64,000 nucleotides of DNA from assembly GCA_001600455.1 (NCBI GenBank), contig BCKC01000003.1, positions 1,178,001 through 1,242,000 on the forward strand, written 5' to 3'. Shown here piece after piece: positions 59,779 to 64,000 of this stretch. The position numbers were made by a program, and so were the translations under genes. Below the pieces are notes generated by a model. The model was not told the origin of the DNA, did not search any database, and saw nothing but the letters and a program-made list of their open reading frames with translations. The stretch is from Endocalyx cinctus. Taxonomy: Eukaryota; Ascomycota; Sordariomycetes; Amphisphaeriales; Apiosporaceae. How positions within the stretch are numbered: the first letter of the stretch is position 1; each line of letters opens with the position of its first letter.

Positions 59779-62700
59779 ATGGATCCTCTTAGTACCACCG
59801 CCAGCGTAATTGCCGTTATTCAGTTATCATCTACGGTTGTTCAGTATATTAGCACAGCCTCTGGTTCAACTAAGGCACGCGCACGACTTCGGAACGAACT
59901 GCAAGCTTGCGATGATGTCCTCCAACAGTTACGAGATGAGTCCGACAACTCGGAAGAAGGCGAGGCTTGGTCACAAACTATCGAAGCTCTTGAGGCCCCT
60001 AACGCTCCGTTAGGCCGGCTTTTTAAAGCCCTTGAAACTGTGAAAGAGAAGTTACAGCCTAAAGCCAGCGCAAAGAAGGCGATGACGACCTTGAAGTGGC
60101 CCTTCGAAGAGAAGGAAGTAGAAAAGATCATTAATACGATCGAACGTGAGAAAGCTTTACTAAACCTAGCTTTGACGAATGAACATCGGAAACTTATTCA
60201 ACAGATCAAGCAAACTTCGAAGGAGCACGAGCGGCAACTTGCAGAGCTGATCATGACTATCGAGAAATCTATCAACGAGAACCAAGTCCAGTCCACAGAG
60301 CTAAGGAATAGCGTCGACCGCCTACATATCCGGCAGAACATCCGCGATACGAGTGAAGAACGACAGGCCATCCTCAACTGGCTTACTCCAGTCGATTACG
60401 CCAAAGAACAGAGCGACTTCCTCAGCAGAAAACAAACAGGAACCGGTCAATGGCTTCTTCACTCGACTGAATATCAAGAATGGCTAAAGACCGATAAGCA
60501 AACCCTGTTCTGCCCAGGTATCCCAGGCGCTGGCAAAACAATCCTCGCATCAACCATTATCAACGACATAGACGAGCGATATCGGGATAATCCTGCTATT
60601 GGGCTCGCATACATTTTTTTCAATTTTCGGCGGCAGGACGAGCAAAGAGTCGAGGTACTGCTGGCAAGCCTACTAAAACAGCTTGCTCGAGACTTGCCGG
60701 CTTTACCGGAAACCTTAAAAGACCTCTACTATCGACATAAAGGAAAACAAACTTCTCCGTCATTGGATGAGATCCTAAAAGCCCTTGGAACCGTCGTCGC
60801 TCAGTACTCTAGGGCTTTTATCATAGTCGACGCCCTTGATGAATGTCGTGTGTCCGATGACTGTAGGACGAGGTTCCTATCATATGTTTTTGAAACTAAG
60901 GAGAACCACAAAATCAACTTTCTTGCCACTTCAAGAAACATTCCAGAAATTACAAACATGTTTCAAGGAGACACATGGCTAGAAGTTCGTGCACATGAAG
61001 ATGACGTGCAGAAGTACCTGGATGGTCGAATATCACAATCGGGATCCAAACTATTGAAAGAACATCACGAGAAGATCAAGAAAGAAATTACGGGAGCAGT
61101 AAATGGAATGTATGTATACTTATCTGTATCGGAGCAAGGACCTATAATCTGACCATCATTTAGGTTTCTTCTCGCCCAGCTCAATTTCGACTTGGTTAAA
61201 TCGAAGAAAACAATCAAAAAAATTAAAGAAGCTTTAGCGAATCTTCCCAGAGGGGGGACAGCGTATAACTATGCATACGAAAATGCTATGGAGCGGATTC
61301 GTGGGCAAGATGATGATTCTCAAGAGCTAGCTGAGCATGTTTTATCATGGATCACTTGCGCTATGAGGCCACTTACTACCCGGGAACTTCAACATGCGCT
61401 CGCAGTAGAGACCGATAAGCTAGAGCTTGACGAAGAGAATATTCCACAGATTGAAGACATAGTCTCCGTATGTGCTGGGCTAGTCACGGTTGACGAAGAG
61501 AGTAATATTATCCGACTAGTCCATTATACAACACAAGAATACTTCGAACAAACACAATGCCAATGGTTTCCTAATGCACAACTTGATATTACCACCATCT
61601 GCACTACTTATCTTTCCTTTCAAACTTTTACAACTGGATATTGCCGGACAAACGCAGAATTTGAGCAGCGGCTTGAATTATATCCCTTTTATGACTATGC
61701 TGCTCATAATTGGGGATACCATGCCCGTACTCTTTCTTCCTATAACCAGTCTCCACCGTTTCTTTACAGCCAAGAACAAATCGAAGCATGTTGCCAAGCA
61801 CTATGGGTTAGAAAGAGCTGGGTGAGCAACTTTAAATATAGTCAATATTTTACTAAAGGAATAACTGGGCTACATTTAATAGCATATTTCGGCATCAGCG
61901 GAGCAGTAAATATTATCGAGATATCTGATCTCAACGCGAAAGATAAAGATGGCCGGACGCCGCTTTCGTGGGCTGCTGATTATGGGCACGAAGCCGTGGT
62001 TGAGGTGCTATTAGCTACTAAGCGAGTCGACCCCGATACGAAAGATAAGGAGTGCCGAACGCCGCTTTCGTGGGCTGCTAAGAGCGGGCACGAAGCCGTG
62101 GTTAAGGTGCTATTAGCTACTAAGCGAGTCGACCCCAATACGAAAGATAAGAGGGGCCAAACGCCGCTTTCGTGGGCTGCTGAGAGCGGGCACGAAGCTG
62201 TAGTTAAGCTGTTACTAACTACTGAGCNNNNNNNNNNNNNNNNNNNNNNNNNNNNNNNNNNNNNNNNNNNNNNNNNNNNNNNNNNNNNNNNNNNNNNNNN
62301 NNNNNNNNNNNNNNNNNNNNNNNNNNNNNNNNNNNNNNNNNNNNNNNNNNNNNNNNNNNNNNNNNNNNNNNNNNNNNNNNNNNNNNNNNNNNNNNNNNNN
62401 NNNNNNNNNNNNNNNNNNNNNNNNNNNNNNNNNNNNNNNNNNNNNNNNNNNNNNNNNNNNNNNNNNNNNNNNNNNNNNNNNNNNNNNNNNNNNNNNNNNN
62501 NNNNNNNNNNNNNNNNNNNNNNNNNNNNNNNNNNNNNNNNNNNNNNNNNNNNNNNNNNNNNNNNNNNNNNNNNNNNNNNNNNNNNNNNNNNNNNNNNNNN
62601 NNNNNNNNNNNNNNNNNNNNNNNNNNNNNNNNNNNNNNNNNNNNNNNNNNNNNNNNNNNNNNNNNNNNNNNNNNNNNNNNNNNNNNNNNNNNNNNNNNNN

Positions 62701-63328
62701 NNNNNNNNNTGCTTCTGAGGGTCACGAGGCTGCAATTAAGCTATTATTAGCTACTGGACAAGTTGATCCCGATATAAAAGATATATACGGTCGGACGCCT
62801 TTATCTTACGCTGCTTCTAAGGGTCACGAGGCTATAGTTAAGCTGTTACTAGCTACTGGACAAGTTGATCCCGATACGAAAGATAACCGTAACGGTCGGA
62901 CGCCTTTATCTTACGTTGCTTCTGAGGGTCACGAGGCTGCAATTAAGCTATTATTAGCTACTGGACAAGTCGATCCCGATATAAAAGATATATACGGTCG
63001 GACACCTCTATCTTACGCTGCTTCTAAGGGTCACGAGGCTGCAATTAAGCTATTATTAGCTACTAAACAAGTCGATCCCGATATAAAAGATATATACGGT
63101 TGGACGCCTCTAATTTTCGCTGCCCATTTTGGGCACGAGGATATTGTGCGAACCTTGCTTCAAAATGGTGCTGATATAAATATAACTGATACTTCTGGAA
63201 CAACTGCGCTTGAAAGGGCGGCATTTAATGGTCGTGGGAAGGTAGAATCCCTGTTACTTACAAGTGGTGCTGTCGTATCTCCAGATTTCTATAAGTTCCA
63301 ACAATTGTTATTAGAGTTATGTAGGTAA
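59779..63328 (+). CDS. NLR: STAND N-terminal domain, NACHT and ankyrin repeats; interrupted by assembly gap
   Basis: Fungal NOD-like receptor, probably in non-self recognition or programmed cell death. Exon 1 is 59779-61109 and exon 2 61164-63328 (intron GTATGT..TTTAG). The first ATG after a nearby alternative start gives MDPLSTTASVIAVIQLSS, a HeLo-like/STAND N-terminal domain (about 1-120), then a coiled linker. The NACHT domain has P-loop CPGIPGAGKTILAS (about 245-258) and Walker B FIIVDALDEC (about 347-356). A winged-helix-like region runs to about 690. Ankyrin units of 34 codons start near 61939; three precede the N run (62228-62709) and five or more follow. The two sides are out of frame by one base if the gap length is literal, so the gap size is probably estimated. 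The C-terminus ends QLLLELCR. The effector type of the N-domain is uncertain. Confidence 0.88.
61939..62227 (+). repeat. ankyrin repeat block A, 102-nt units
   Basis: Units begin at about 61939, 62041 and 62143, exactly 102 nt apart, with only scattered differences. They encode RTPLSWAA..GHEAVVKVLLATKRVDP-type ankyrin repeats. Truncated by the N run. Confidence 0.9.
62228..62709. other. assembly gap, 482 unknown bases
   Basis: Run of N inside the ankyrin array, equal to about 4.7 repeat units. Short-read assembly probably failed because the repeats are near identical. Confidence 0.99.
62710..63130 (+). repeat. ankyrin repeat block B, about 102-nt units of a second sequence type
   Basis: Units encode GRTPLSYAAS(E/K)GHEAAIKLLLATGQVDPDIKD. 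Nucleotide text differs from block A (codons CCTTTATCTTACGCTGCT instead of CCGCTTTCGTGGGCTGCT) but is nearly identical among its own units; one unit has an extra codon. The final units (63130-63290) are diverged and cap the array. Confidence 0.88.
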
Positions 63329-64000
63329 TACAAGCGATACTTAGCTACTTAATCAATTAATATAGTAGATCGTTAAAACAGTTATATGTTCATTACGGTA
63401 AATTTACTTTACGATATTAAAGGTCGGTACATCTTATTTAGCAAGTAATAATATCCTGTATTATTTACCGTAATAGTAATTGTTAGGATTGGCTTGTCTT
63501 CTTTACTGCTTGTCAGCTTGTTAGATGGTATTTAAGAGACAAGATGTAAGAATAAAACCATTCATTATCTGACTATCAAAGCATTATATGTACTCCTTAC
63601 TACGTGTATGTACATAGTATTACTACTTAAGTACCTACCTAGTGATAGTATTGTAGATGGGTTCTACCAGATGGCCATATAATGATTGATTGATCGATAT
63701 GTAAGAGTGATCGTGGTATAGTGAAAGTGGTGGCCTAATAATGCCCTACAGGCCCCATACTAGGTAGGTACTTAGGTATCTACTCCGTATATGTAAACCT
63801 TAAATTAAGGCGATAGGGCCCTACCTTTCTTAGTCACTAAAACCGGTAGTTTCATATTATTAGATATAATGAAATAGATTATGTAATTAAGGATAGTATT
63901 AGCTAAGGTCAATGTTAAGCATTCAGCCATTCAACAATTAATACAGACAACTTTACTTTGATATTAAGTATCCCACGAAATATTCAGTGCAATGCCACGT
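63329..64000. other. 3' flank of the NLR gene
   Basis: About 670 bp of AT-rich sequence to the window end with ACCTACCTAG/CTAGGTAGGTA copies near 63630-63780 and one TACTCCGTA (63781-63789). Nothing coding seen. Confidence 0.5.

Overview
The window is nuclear DNA of a filamentous ascomycete (Pezizomycotina, most likely a sordariomycete; Xylariales is only a guess). The evidence is short GT..AG introns of about 50-130 nt in nearly every gene, a Zn2Cys6 factor, a DUF3176 membrane protein, a STRIPAK-type MOB protein and a NACHT-ankyrin NLR. I rebuilt gene models by hand: splice sites were chosen where the phase closes and conserved family sequence is restored. Coordinates are sequence-derived but have no transcript support.

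Left part (1-24.5 kb): the 3' end of an SDR oxidoreductase gene; a fungal 4E-T-like eIF4E-binding protein (-); a DUF3176 membrane protein (-); a small two-exon single-pass membrane protein (-); a 516-bp TA-flanked MITE; a J-domain co-chaperone of 1025 residues (-); and INCENP/Sli15/Pic1 (-), the scaffold of the chromosomal passenger complex.

Middle part (24.5-40 kb): CCR4-NOT subunit NOT2 (-, eight exons, with an open reading frame nested in its third intron); a ZNG1-like CobW GTPase (-) divergent from a MOB3/phocein-like protein (+); and a Zn2Cys6 transcription factor with a Fungal_trans_2-type body (-). A stretch of about 9.6 kb (39.5-49.1 kb) follows in which I find no supportable gene.

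Right part (49-64 kb): a membrane-anchored MOSC/mARC-like protein (+) convergent with condensin ATPase SMC2 (-); SMC2 shares a 570-bp divergent promoter with a Cue1-like ER protein (+); then an unrecognised 333-residue membrane protein (-); and an NLR with a STAND-type N-terminal domain, NACHT and ankyrin repeats (+), interrupted by a 482-base assembly gap inside its near-identical repeats.

Most genes are conserved housekeeping functions: translation and mRNA turnover (4E-T, NOT2), chromosome segregation (INCENP, SMC2), protein quality control (J protein, Cue1), metal and molybdenum cofactor biology (ZNG1, MOSC) and signalling (MOB3). The accessory parts are the NLR, the MITE, the orphan membrane proteins and the intergenic DNA, which carries strongly over-represented short motifs (TACGGAGTA, ATATCCATGGATAT, TACCTAGGTA). 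No tRNA, rRNA, CRISPR or telomere repeat was recognised.
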